The notes under the pieces are model-generated. The model did not search any database and was not told where the DNA came from. It saw only the letters and a program-made list of their open reading frames with translations. The position numbers were made by a program, and so were the translations under genes. A DNA stretch of 43,802 bases from Oscillospiraceae bacterium (GTDB taxonomy: Bacteria > Bacillota > Clostridia > Oscillospirales > Ruminococcaceae): positions 1-43,802 of the forward strand of contig JAFSEU010000008.1 of the NCBI GenBank assembly GCA_017435565.1, read 5' to 3'. Each line of letters starts with the position of its first letter. Position 1 is the stretch's first letter. Shown here piece after piece: positions 25,827 to 34,355 of this stretch.

Positions 25827-26420
25827 ATGGATTATCATAATGATGTTATTGACAAATGTCTGCAAAAGGATGAACAGCTTAAATACAGCTGCAGCGCAAG
25901 CGGATATTCAGATAATCTTACAAGAATTACAATTACATATCTTGGCTTTGTATTGGTGATTGCAGGTGTCATAGCGTGGTTTTATCCCGAAAAAACCTTC
26001 AGCTATGCTCTTGGAGCCGGTCTTTTCGGAATGGTCTTGGTTTTTGTCTGGGCTTATTTTATGATAAAAAAGCAAAGCGCAAACAAGGCGTTTTATGAAG
26101 ATATTGTTTATGCCATTACAGACAGCAGGATTTTAACCATTCAAAAAAGCACGGGAAAAATATTGGCGCAGTTTTATTTTGCAACCATAACACACGCTTT
26201 TGTGGAAAGCTGTAAAAACAATTGCGGTACGGTGTATTTTCAGCCCAATGCAAATATGCCGTATGTATCGTCAAAGCTGAGTAATATTTTTCTTTATACC
26301 GTCCAATCGGTTGATTCATCAAGACTTTTGCATATTTCAAATCCCGAAAAGGTCTGTGATATAATCAATCAATGTGTTGATGATTATGAAAAGAAACATA
26401 CGGAAAGGAAAAAAGGGTAA
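25827..26420 (+). CDS. two-TM protein with PH-like domain, unknown
   Basis: A 197-residue protein with two hydrophobic helices (about 34-53 and 58-80) followed by a beta-rich stretch with YAITDSRILTIQ and IPNPEKV-like (here ISNPEKVCDIINQ) motifs. That layout resembles bacterial PH-domain/DUF304-type membrane proteins. The C-terminus is Lys-rich. It lies 20 bases after argJ and 5 bases before argB, so it is certainly on the arg transcript; its role is unknown. Confidence 0.65.
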   Translation: MDYHNDVIDKCLQKDEQLKYSCSASGYSDNLTRITITYLGFVLVIAGVIAWFYPEKTFSYALGAGLFGMVLVFVWAYFMIKKQSANKAFYEDIVYAITDSRILTIQKSTGKILAQFYFATITHAFVESCKNNCGTVYFQPNANMPYVSSKLSNIFLYTVQSVDSSRLLHISNPEKVCDIINQCVDDYEKKHTERKKG

Positions 26421-26425
26421 ACAAA

Positions 26426-27295
26426 ATGGCAGAAAAGATTAAAATTACAAACGAAACCAGAGCAAAGGTTTTGATGGATGCTTTGCCTTATATTCAGAAT
26501 TATTACAACAAAACCGTTGTTGTTAAATATGGCGGAAATGCCATGACAAACGAAGAACTTAAAAACGCTGTTATGAGCGATATTGTTCTTTTGTCGCTCA
26601 TCGGAGTAAGAGTTGTGCTTGTGCACGGTGGCGGCCCCGAAATTAACGATATGCTGAAAAAACTTGATATTGAAAGCAAGTTTATAAACGGTTTGCGCTA
26701 CACCACAAAGGAAACCATGGAAGTTGTGCAGATGGTGCTTTGCGGCAAGGTGAACAAAGAGCTTGTTTCGCACCTTAGAGAGCACAAGGGCAGAGCAATC
26801 GGTCTTTGCGGACTTGACGGAAATATGATTGTTGCCGAAAAAATAAAAGGCGATGTGGATTTGGGCTTTGCAGGCGAAATTGTTGATGTAAACACCGAAA
26901 TTATCACTGATTCGCTTGATAACGGCTATATTCCCGTAATTGCAACTGTGGGCGCAGGTGTAGACGGCGAAAGCTACAACATCAATGCTGATACGGCAGC
27001 GGCAGCCATTGCGGCAAAGCTCGGCGCCGAAAAGCTTATTCTTATGACGGATATTGCAGGTCTTCTTGAAGATAAGGATGACCCCGAAACACTCATCCCC
27101 ACAGTAAATGTCAGCGATGTTCCTTCGCTGAAAATGCACGGCATAATTTCGGGTGGTATGATACCCAAAATCGACTGCTGTGTTGAATCTGTAAGACGAG
27201 GCGTCGGCAGAACGGCTATTATCGATGGCAGAGTGCCTCATTCAATACTTATCGAGCTGCTCTCAAACGAGGGTATCGGAACCCAGTTTGTATAA
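26426..27295 (+). CDS. argB: acetylglutamate kinase
   Basis: A 289-residue amino-acid kinase that phosphorylates N-acetylglutamate, the usual committed and arginine-sensitive step. VVKYGGNAM (Lys34), the substrate loop VHGGGPEI near residue 70, and a C-terminal SGGMIPKI motif are intact. The N-terminal helix (about 1-25) is the element that in hexameric, arginine-inhibited NAGKs links dimers, so feedback inhibition is plausible. The next gene starts 5 bases after the stop. Confidence 0.97.
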   Translation: MAEKIKITNETRAKVLMDALPYIQNYYNKTVVVKYGGNAMTNEELKNAVMSDIVLLSLIGVRVVLVHGGGPEINDMLKKLDIESKFINGLRYTTKETMEVVQMVLCGKVNKELVSHLREHKGRAIGLCGLDGNMIVAEKIKGDVDLGFAGEIVDVNTEIITDSLDNGYIPVIATVGAGVDGESYNINADTAAAAIAAKLGAEKLILMTDIAGLLEDKDDPETLIPTVNVSDVPSLKMHGIISGGMIPKIDCCVESVRRGVGRTAIIDGRVPHSILIELLSNEGIGTQFV

Positions 27296-27300
27296 TAGTT

Positions 27301-27696
27301 ATGTTTTTATTTGCAAAGCCTGTATATAAAACGGTTGATATGCCGTTTTTCTTGATTGAATCCAATGAGGATTTTGAAGCGGGAATAATCAGCATTGAGG
27401 TGGCAGGAGTTGTTGACGGAAAAGTAATGTATCTGAGTGCTTCGTTTTCGCTGAAAAAGCATTCAATGTATGACAACGGCGGATATGAGGATATTCTGGA
27501 AAACTTAAGGGCAACACAGGGCAGAGAGGTATCTGTTGTTTTGAAATATCGCAAAAACAAGCTGAAAAGCTTTAAGATTGATACAGAGAGTCTTGCGTTT
27601 GCTTGCGGCGATGACAGACTTGAAATTTTGGAACTGCTTGGCTGGGGCATACACGATTACAGCGTAAAAGAAAAAATTGAGGCAGAAAATGTCTGA
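27301..27696 (+). CDS. small soluble protein of unknown function
   Basis: I do not recognise this 131-residue protein. It has no membrane segment or signal; predicted strands alternate in the middle (KVMYLSASFSL, VSVVLKYRKNKLKSFKI), and the end contains EILELLGWGIHDYSVKEKI. There is no clear ribosome site, so translation may be coupled to argB, whose stop is 5 bases upstream. A later in-frame ATG (residue 14) is an alternative start. Confidence 0.55.
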   Translation: MFLFAKPVYKTVDMPFFLIESNEDFEAGIISIEVAGVVDGKVMYLSASFSLKKHSMYDNGGYEDILENLRATQGREVSVVLKYRKNKLKSFKIDTESLAFACGDDRLEILELLGWGIHDYSVKEKIEAENV

Positions 27697-27753
27697 GATT
27701 TTTAAAACTTAAAACAAATTATCATTCTTCTGAAAGGGGAGATAAATATAAAA

Positions 27754-28920
27754 ATGGGAACGATTGAAAAATTTGACAGCTATGTAATGGGCACCTATGG
27801 CCGTTATCCGCTTGTTATGGAAAAAGGCGAAAACTGTCGCTGTGTGGATGAAAACGGCAATTATTATGTTGATTTCGGCAGCGGAATAGGCACAAATTCG
27901 CTTGGCTATTGCGACAGCGATTGGGTTGAAGCAGTGTGTAATCAGGCAAAAACGCTGCAGCACACATCAAATTATTATTACACAAAGGTTCAGGCAGATT
28001 TTGCCGCAAAATTGTGCTCGGCAACGGGTTATGCAAAGGTATTTTTCGGAAATTCCGGCGCCGAAGCAAACGAATGCGCAATAAAGCTTGCAAGAAAATA
28101 CAGCTTTGATAAATATGGCGAAAACCGCAATAAAATAATTACCTTGCAGAATTCCTTCCACGGAAGAACAATGTGTACACTTTCCGCCACAGGTCAGGAT
28201 GTATTCCACAACTATTTCTTCCCATTTATGCAAGGCTTTGATTATGCTCAGGCAAATAATATTGATGACCTTGAGGCTAAGCTTGATGGCAGCGTCTGCG
28301 CCGTGATGATTGAATTTGTTCAGGGTGAAGGCGGCGTGAACGTTCTTGATGAAGACTTTGTGCGTGATTTGTTTGAATTGTGCAAATCAAAGGATATTCT
28401 CGTTATTGCCGATGAGGTTCAGACAGGTATCGGCAGAACCGGCAAATTGCTCGCTGCGCAGAATTATAACGTCAGGGCAGATATCACTACACTTGCAAAG
28501 GGACTTGCAGGCGGCTTGCCCATTGGCGCCTGCCTTGTAAAGGATAAATGTGCCGAGGTTCTGACAAAGGGTATGCACGGTTCAACCTTCGGCGGAAACC
28601 CCGTTTGCTGCGCAGGCGGCAACGCCGTTTTAAATAAGGTCTGCGATGCAAATTTCCTTGATGAGGTTGTAAGGAAGGGCAGATATATCAGGGCAAGGCT
28701 TGAAGCGCTCGACGAGGTAGTAAGCGTTTCGGGAATGGGGCTTATGATAGGCGTAACCTTAAAGACAAAAAATGCAGCCGATGTTGCAAAGCTTTGTCTT
28801 GAAAACGGTCTTTTGGTTCTTACCGCAAAGGAAAAATTAAGATTTTTGCCGCCGCTTACAATCAGCCAGCACGAAATTGAAGCGGGAATGGAAATTTTGG
28901 AAAAATTACTTTCAAACTAA
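27754..28920 (+). CDS. argD: acetylornithine aminotransferase
   Basis: A 388-residue class III PLP aminotransferase that converts N-acetylglutamate semialdehyde to N-acetylornithine. The PLP lysine is Lys249 in TTLAKGLAGG. The cofactor-site FGNSGAEANECAIKLARKY, the ADEVQTGIGRTG loop and HGSTFGGNPVCCA are present. GAAAGGGGAG precedes the ATG. Position between argB and argF and the acetyl-pathway context favour ArgD over generic ornithine or GABA aminotransferases. Confidence 0.96.
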   Translation: MGTIEKFDSYVMGTYGRYPLVMEKGENCRCVDENGNYYVDFGSGIGTNSLGYCDSDWVEAVCNQAKTLQHTSNYYYTKVQADFAAKLCSATGYAKVFFGNSGAEANECAIKLARKYSFDKYGENRNKIITLQNSFHGRTMCTLSATGQDVFHNYFFPFMQGFDYAQANNIDDLEAKLDGSVCAVMIEFVQGEGGVNVLDEDFVRDLFELCKSKDILVIADEVQTGIGRTGKLLAAQNYNVRADITTLAKGLAGGLPIGACLVKDKCAEVLTKGMHGSTFGGNPVCCAGGNAVLNKVCDANFLDEVVRKGRYIRARLEALDEVVSVSGMGLMIGVTLKTKNAADVAKLCLENGLLVLTAKEKLRFLPPLTISQHEIEAGMEILEKLLSN

Positions 28921-28951
28921 TATGATTAATATATAAAGGAGTATATGATTT

Positions 28952-29857
28952 ATGAAACATCTTCTCAAAATGCTTGATCTTTCCAAAGAGGAAATCACAG
29001 ATATTTTAAATCTTGCTGACCAGCTTAAGTACGAGCGTGAACACGGCATTGCACACCCTATTTTGCAGGGAAAAAGCCTTGGTATGATCTTCCAGAAGGC
29101 TTCAACCCGTACCCGTGTTTCGTTTGAAACAGGTATGTATCAGCTTGGCGGCAACCCACTGTTTCTGTCTTCAAATGATTTGCAGATAGGCAGAGGCGAG
29201 CCCGTGCAGGATACAGCACGTGTTCTTTCACGCTATCTTGATGGAATTATGATTCGTACATTTGCTCAGCAAGAGGTTGAAGATCTTGCTAAATACGGCT
29301 CTATTCCGATAATCAACGGACTTACAGATTTTTGCCACCCTTGCCAGGTGCTGGCAGACCTTATGACAATCCGTGAGGTAAAGGGCAGCTTTGAAGGTCT
29401 GAAGATGTGCTATATCGGCGATGGAAACAATATGGCAAATTCACTTATTGTCGGCGGACTTAAAGTCGGTATGGAGGTTTCGATTGCTTGTCCTTCAAAC
29501 TATCAGCCTGACAGCGTAGTTATCGATTTTGCAAAGCAAAACGGTAAGTTTACAATGACAGAATCTGTTCTTGAAGCAGCCAGCGGCGCAGATGTTCTCT
29601 TCACCGATGTGTGGGCTTCAATGGGGCAGGAAGACGAAGCAAATGAGCGCAAGCTTGTTTTTGCCGGATATCAGATTAACGATGATGTTATGGCGGCTGC
29701 AAACAGCGGTGCAATGGTTCAGCATTGCCTGCCTGCACATCGTGGCGAAGAAATCACCGAAAAGGTGTTCGAAGCTCACGCAGATGAAATCTTCCGTGAA
29801 GCCGAAAACAGACTGCACGCACAAAAGGCCGTTATGGTTAAGGTTATGGGTGAATAA
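28952..29857 (+). CDS. argF: ornithine carbamoyltransferase
   Basis: A 301-residue enzyme that makes citrulline from ornithine and carbamoyl phosphate. The carbamoyl-phosphate motif STRTR is at residues 51-55, the ornithine-binding HPCQVLADL near 129, and HCLPAHRGEE at about 258. AAAGGAG lies before the ATG. It is the last gene of the operon and is followed by a strong terminator. No carAB genes are present in the window. Confidence 0.97.
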   Translation: MKHLLKMLDLSKEEITDILNLADQLKYEREHGIAHPILQGKSLGMIFQKASTRTRVSFETGMYQLGGNPLFLSSNDLQIGRGEPVQDTARVLSRYLDGIMIRTFAQQEVEDLAKYGSIPIINGLTDFCHPCQVLADLMTIREVKGSFEGLKMCYIGDGNNMANSLIVGGLKVGMEVSIACPSNYQPDSVVIDFAKQNGKFTMTESVLEAASGADVLFTDVWASMGQEDEANERKLVFAGYQINDDVMAAANSGAMVQHCLPAHRGEEITEKVFEAHADEIFREAENRLHAQKAVMVKVMGE

Positions 29858-29877
29858 TCACTTTAATATTTACAATC

Positions 29878-29914
29878 AAAAACCTCGCATCAAAATTGAC
29901 GATGCGAGGTTTTT
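29878..29914. terminator. bidirectional terminator ending the arg operon
   Basis: AAAAACCTCGCATC (29878-29891) pairs with GATGCGAGGTTTTT (29901-29914). T-runs occur on both strands; the leftward kinase-like gene ends within it. Confidence 0.95.
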
Positions 29915-30432
29915 TACTGATTGTTCGACAGTGCTTTCAAATAAGAGCTCAGCTGCTTTTGATTCTTTATCACAACCACTTTGTTTTTATATTGCGAAAT
30001 CACATTGCGATAACGTTCTTTCGCCTGTTTTGAGCGTCCGTCACAAAGCACCCATTTTATAAACTCAAAGTCCAGTTTTTCGTTGCAGCCTTCACACATA
30101 TCGGGGCGGGTCGTGTTTTTATATTTAAAATATCTTCGGGTGACACGATATAAACACGAAAATCTGTTGAAAAGAAGCATAATGATTGTATCTGCTTCCC
30201 TAAGTCTGCGCTCATAAAAAAGTTTAGAATAATTTCCATCTATAACCCAGGATTCGTGATTATCCAGAAACTCTTTTGTCAGGCGCATTTTTTCATCTTG
30301 TGTTCTTATTTTCCAATCGGGCAAAAAGTGTATAGTGTCAAAATGCAAGACGTCTGCCCGATATATCTCTGAGAGCTTTCTTGCTAAAGTTGATTTCCCC
30401 GAACCACTGTATCCGATAATCGCTATCTTCAT
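29914..30432 (-). CDS. P-loop kinase-like protein (topology modulation/FlaR family)
   Basis: A 172-residue protein starting with a Walker A GYSGSGKST and an adenylate-kinase-like fold. Conserved features are HFDTIHFLPDW, WVIDGNYS and the RRLREADTIIMLLF segment. This matches proteins annotated as DNA topology modulation protein FlaR, a name of weak experimental basis; a small-molecule or nucleotide kinase activity is more likely. It stands alone between two terminators. GGAAGTG precedes the ATG. Confidence 0.85.
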   Translation of the reverse strand: MKIAIIGYSGSGKSTLARKLSEIYRADVLHFDTIHFLPDWKIRTQDEKMRLTKEFLDNHESWVIDGNYSKLFYERRLREADTIIMLLFNRFSCLYRVTRRYFKYKNTTRPDMCEGCNEKLDFEFIKWVLCDGRSKQAKERYRNVISQYKNKVVVIKNQKQLSSYLKALSNNQ

Positions 30433-30478
30433 ACTGCAAATTCACTTCCAATCCTAAAATTCTGATATCTGCAAACAC

Positions 30479-30510
30479 AAATCCGCCTTTGAAAAAACAA
30501 AAGCGGATTT
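30479..30510 (-). terminator. terminator of the SDR gene
   Basis: AAATCCGC (30479-30486) pairs with GCGGATTT (30503-30510), with an inner TTTG/CAAA pairing. On the minus strand TTTGTGTTT follows. Confidence 0.75.
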
Positions 30511-30521
30511 TATTGAATGTT

Positions 30522-31271
30522 TTATTTTTCAAACAAAGGCTGCATAGTTGTTGCCTTTTCAACAGCCTGTTCAAGCGAAAGACCTGTAAAGTTTTGTGCG
30601 CCAAAAAGCCTTCCCGAGCGCTTGTCATCAACAAATGCGCCTACAATCATACCGGGAATTGAGCTTTCGGGCGAATTTGGTGCGTGCGGGCCGCCAAGGT
30701 CAGTTCTGCACCAGCCGGGATCGGAAAGCGATAAAATAACATCCGTGCCATCAAGCTTGCGTGCGATATCAAGTGTAACCTTGTTGAGTGCTGCTTTTGC
30801 AGCAGAATAGCCAGCCTGCTCGGGCTCGCCGTCAATACCGCTTGTTGTGTTGATAACTCTGCCAAAGCCTCTTTCAATCATTTTGGGCAAAAAATGATAA
30901 CAAATCATCATCGGTGCGATTGTGTTAACGTTAAAGCTCACAAGATAATCCGAAGCAGGTGTTGAGTAATAATCCGTTCTGTAAGCAATCTGCAAGCCTG
31001 CATCGTTGAATACAATATCAACCTGCCTGCCGCTTTCGTCGATAGTTTTAAGCATTTTTGCAACAGAATCCAGATCATTCAGATCACATTCAACCGAAAA
31101 GCAATCAACACCCATAGCCTTGATTTCGTTTTCAAGCTCTGCTGTGTGATTAAGATTGCGGCTGTGCAAAATCAAATTTGCGCCGTATTTTGCCATCTGC
31201 AAAGCGATAAGTTTGCCGATTCCTCGACTTGAGCCCGTGATAAGGCACCATTTGTTGCGAACATTAAGCAT
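30522..31271 (-). CDS. short-chain dehydrogenase/reductase
   Basis: A 249-residue classical SDR. The cofactor loop TGSSRGIG is at residues 13-20, the NAG-like segment is NDAG, and the active-site YSAAK (Tyr-x3-Lys) lies about 20 residues after a TTSG catalytic serine. The Arg in the loop region and a following SR hint at NADP(H) preference. The substrate cannot be predicted. It follows gpsA by 31 bases in the same direction and may be the last gene of that transcript. Confidence 0.9.
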   Translation of the reverse strand: MLNVRNKWCLITGSSRGIGKLIALQMAKYGANLILHSRNLNHTAELENEIKAMGVDCFSVECDLNDLDSVAKMLKTIDESGRQVDIVFNDAGLQIAYRTDYYSTPASDYLVSFNVNTIAPMMICYHFLPKMIERGFGRVINTTSGIDGEPEQAGYSAAKAALNKVTLDIARKLDGTDVILSLSDPGWCRTDLGGPHAPNSPESSIPGMIVGAFVDDKRSGRLFGAQNFTGLSLEQAVEKATTMQPLFEK

Positions 31272-31302
31272 AAAGTTTCACCCATCCCTTTCGTTATTGT
31301 TT

Positions 31303-32292
31303 TTAAATTTCCTTTTTCTGAGGTCTTGATAACAGCTTACCAAGAATATCTTTAGCGTCAGCACCCTCAAAGAGCACAGCGTAAAGTCCTTCGGTAATAG
31401 GCATTTCGACACCGTAATTTTTAGCAATTTGGTGTGCCGCCTTGCAGCAGTGATATCCCTCAACTGTACCGATTTGCTTTACTGCATCGGTTGCCGAAAC
31501 TCCCTGTCCGATTAAAATTCCTGCACGGCGGTTTCTGCTGTGCATACTGGTGCAGGTTACAATCAGATCACCAAGCCCTGTCAGCCCTGCAAAGGTTTCG
31601 GTTTTTGCGCCCATTGCAACGCCAAGACGTGCAATTTCGGTCATACCTCTTGTCATAAGCGCAGCACGGGTATTGTCGCCGCAGCCCAGACCGTCGCACA
31701 CACCTGCGCCCAATGCGATAATATTCTTCAAAGCACCGCCGATTTCACATCCTTTAGGGTCGGTGCCTGTGTAAATTCTGAAAGTAGGGGTAGAAAAAGT
31801 ATCCTGAACAAGCTGTGCAGAAGATGCATCATCGCTTGCGGCAACAACCGCTGTAGGAATACCGATTGCAACTTCTTCAGCGTGCGAAGGTCCCGAAAGA
31901 ACAACAACAGGCTTGTCGGGTATTTCTTCTGCAATTGTAACACTTAAAAGCTTCAAAGTACTTTCATCAAAACCCTTTCCCGTATTTACAATGCATTTGC
32001 AATTGTCGGTATAAGGCTTGACATTTTTTGCAACAGAGCGCACAAAGGATGAAGGAATGCCGAAAACAATAATATCGGCATTTTGAGCCTTTGTTATATC
32101 ATCGGTAAACCTGACTTTTTCCGATATTTTAACACCGGGCAGTTTTTGTTTGTGCTCGCGGTCTTTGATAAGAGCGTCGATTTCATCCTTAAAAGCTGAC
32201 CATACGGTAACATTATTGCTTTCAACGCAAGCGGCAATGTTGGCAATTGCAAGACCAAAGCTACCCGAACCGAGAATAAAGATATTGGACAT
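31303..32292 (-). CDS. gpsA: glycerol-3-phosphate dehydrogenase [NAD(P)+]
   Basis: A 329-residue enzyme making sn-glycerol-3-phosphate from dihydroxyacetone phosphate for phospholipids. The N-terminal Rossmann motif is GSGSFG, and the catalytic-lysine region GALKNIIALGAGVCDGLGCG is intact. The RGMTEI and GLGDLIVTC signatures follow. The ATG at 32292 has GGGAGGA eight bases upstream; a TTG two codons earlier is less likely. It follows plsY by 16 bases, and PlsY uses its product. Confidence 0.97.
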   Translation of the reverse strand: MSNIFILGSGSFGLAIANIAACVESNNVTVWSAFKDEIDALIKDREHKQKLPGVKISEKVRFTDDITKAQNADIIVFGIPSSFVRSVAKNVKPYTDNCKCIVNTGKGFDESTLKLLSVTIAEEIPDKPVVVLSGPSHAEEVAIGIPTAVVAASDDASSAQLVQDTFSTPTFRIYTGTDPKGCEIGGALKNIIALGAGVCDGLGCGDNTRAALMTRGMTEIARLGVAMGAKTETFAGLTGLGDLIVTCTSMHSRNRRAGILIGQGVSATDAVKQIGTVEGYHCCKAAHQIAKNYGVEMPITEGLYAVLFEGADAKDILGKLLSRPQKKEI

Positions 32293-32308
32293 ATTCAAAG
32301 TCCTCCCG

Positions 32309-32986
32309 TTATTTCTTTTTGGATTTTACCGAAAACTTGTTTTCTGTGCCGTTTTTAAGGCGCTGAATGTTTTCCTTGTGCATATATATCAAAATAATCG
32401 AAGTAACAACAACAAGCAAAGCATCTGTCAAAGCGTGATTGAATTCCCAGTTGTATGCAAAATACTGCAGAGCAAAGGTTAAAAACGGATAAACCGCTGC
32501 TGCTGTCATTGAAGATACGGAAACATATTTTGTAAGAATTACCATAAGGATGAAGAAGGGAATTATAATACAGAAGCATACAGGGTCAACAACAAGCAGA
32601 ATCGAGCTTGAAACGAGTACGCCTTTGCCGCCCTTAAAACCGTAGTATATCGGAAAAATGTGACCGAGTATGCAGAAAATTCCCGAAAAATAGCCTATAA
32701 ATGCAGTGAATTCAAGCTCGGGCAAGATAAGCGCCAGAACAACATATTTTGAAATAAGCACGGCAATAACGCCCTTTAAAAGGTCACCGACAAGCGTGCA
32801 TATTGCAGGCACCTTGCCAAAGCAGCGCAATGTGTTTGTCAGTCCTGCGTTTCCGCTTCCGTGCTTGCGTATATCTTCACCTTCGAGGAGTTTTACCGAA
32901 ATAATTGCGGAATTGAGTCCGCCCATAAGATAAGAAATAACAGCGCTGATAACAAGCGATATTATAAGTTTAACCGTAAATGTCAT
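32309..32986 (-). CDS. plsY: acyl-phosphate:glycerol-3-phosphate acyltransferase
   Basis: A 225-residue integral membrane enzyme that acylates glycerol-3-phosphate at position 1 with acyl phosphate, the first step of phospholipid synthesis. Family motifs are present: SYLMGGLNSA near residue 18, HGSGNAGLTN at 42-51 and GFKGGKGV near 120. The hydrophobic profile suggests five or more helices. It lies between der and gpsA, an arrangement seen in many Clostridia. Confidence 0.97.
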   Translation of the reverse strand: MTFTVKLIISLVISAVISYLMGGLNSAIISVKLLEGEDIRKHGSGNAGLTNTLRCFGKVPAICTLVGDLLKGVIAVLISKYVVLALILPELEFTAFIGYFSGIFCILGHIFPIYYGFKGGKGVLVSSSILLVVDPVCFCIIIPFFILMVILTKYVSVSSMTAAAVYPFLTFALQYFAYNWEFNHALTDALLVVVTSIILIYMHKENIQRLKNGTENKFSVKSKKK

Positions 32987-33010
32987 AAATTCTCCTATAT
33001 AGCTATCAAT

Positions 33011-34333
33011 TTAGTCTTTGCCGCGTTCTCTGATAACGAGCTTTATCGGCGTGCCCGATAAATCAAAGGCTTCTCTTATCTGATTTTCGATATATCGCTG
33101 ATACGAGAAGTGGAAAAGCTCAGCATTGTTTACAAAAATAACAAACGTCGGCGGCTTTGATGAAGATTGTGTCATATAATAAATCTTAAGGAATTTACCC
33201 TTGTTTGAGGGTGGCTGAACCCTTGCTGTTGCATATGCTAAAATATCATTCAAAACGCCCGTTGAAATTCTGAAAACATTGTGCTCATAAACATCACGAA
33301 TCATTTCAAACATCTTGTCAATTCGCTGACCTGTTTTGGCCGAAATAAATATAAACGGCGCATAGGACATAAAGGCGAAATCAACTTTAAGCTTTTCGGT
33401 GAATTCGTCCATTGTCTTGTCGGTTTTTTCAATTGCATCCCATTTGTTCACCGCAATAAGACAAGCCTTGCCCTGTTCGTGTGCATAGCCTGCAATTTTT
33501 GAATCCTGCTCGGTAAAGCCCACTTCAGCATCGATCATAATCAGGCAAACATCGGCACGGTCTACCGCCATATACGAACGCAATGCGCTGTAGCGTTCAA
33601 TGTTTTCATAAACCTTTTTGCGCTTGCGCAAGCCTGCTGTATCTATAAAAACAAATTTGCCATATTCGTTTTCAATCTCGGTATCGGTCGAATCTCTTGT
33701 AGTTCCCGCAATATCGGAAACAATCATTCTGTCCTCGCCGCACAATTTGTTGACAAGCGAGCTTTTGCCCACATTCGGTTTGCCGATAACGGCGACTTTT
33801 ATATAGTCATCATCATATTCTTCAAAGTCCGATTCGGGCAGATATTCAAACACAGCATCAAGCAAATCGCCCGTGCCGTGACCGTGCTCTGCCGAAACGG
33901 GCATAGGGTCGCCCACGCCGAGGTTATAGAACTCATAAAGCTCCATAGGTGCCGGGCCCAAAGCGTCGCACTTGTTTACGCAAAGCACAATGGGCTTGCC
34001 GCTTTTAAGCAGCATATTTGCCACATCTGTATCATTTGCGGTAACGCCGCATCTTATATCGGCAACAAGAATTATAACATCGGCGTGCTCAATAGCAAGC
34101 TGAGCCTGTCTGCGCATCTGCGAGAGAATAACGTCATCGCTGTTAGGCTCAATACCGCCCGTATCAACAAGCATAAATTCTCTTGCGCGCCATTCGCATT
34201 TTGAGTATATGCGGTCTCTTGTCACGCCCGGGGTGTCGTCAACAATCGAAATACGCTTGCCTGTGAGCTTATTGAAAAGCGTTGATTTTCCGACATTCGG
34301 GCGGCCCACAACCGCCACTAATGGTAAAGCCAT
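33011..34333 (-). CDS. der: ribosome-assembly GTPase Der (EngA)
   Basis: A 440-residue protein with two tandem GTPase domains needed for 50S subunit maturation. The first P-loop is GRPNVGKST (10-18) with DTGGIE and NKCD. The second is GKPNVGKSS with DTAGLRKRKK and NKWD. A KH-like C-terminal domain follows. The ATG at 34333 has GGAGA seven bases upstream; the frame continues further upstream without a ribosome site. It is 22 bases after the DUF512 gene. Confidence 0.98.
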   Translation of the reverse strand: MALPLVAVVGRPNVGKSTLFNKLTGKRISIVDDTPGVTRDRIYSKCEWRAREFMLVDTGGIEPNSDDVILSQMRRQAQLAIEHADVIILVADIRCGVTANDTDVANMLLKSGKPIVLCVNKCDALGPAPMELYEFYNLGVGDPMPVSAEHGHGTGDLLDAVFEYLPESDFEEYDDDYIKVAVIGKPNVGKSSLVNKLCGEDRMIVSDIAGTTRDSTDTEIENEYGKFVFIDTAGLRKRKKVYENIERYSALRSYMAVDRADVCLIMIDAEVGFTEQDSKIAGYAHEQGKACLIAVNKWDAIEKTDKTMDEFTEKLKVDFAFMSYAPFIFISAKTGQRIDKMFEMIRDVYEHNVFRISTGVLNDILAYATARVQPPSNKGKFLKIYYMTQSSSKPPTFVIFVNNAELFHFSYQRYIENQIREAFDLSGTPIKLVIRERGKD

Positions 34334-34355
34334 AATAATCTCCGTTTCAAAATAA

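Noticed and set aside
26384..27241. 285-codon reading frame on the minus strand opposite argB
   Set aside because: Antisense to a clearly functional argB, with a His/Asn/Cys-rich low-quality composition and no start context.
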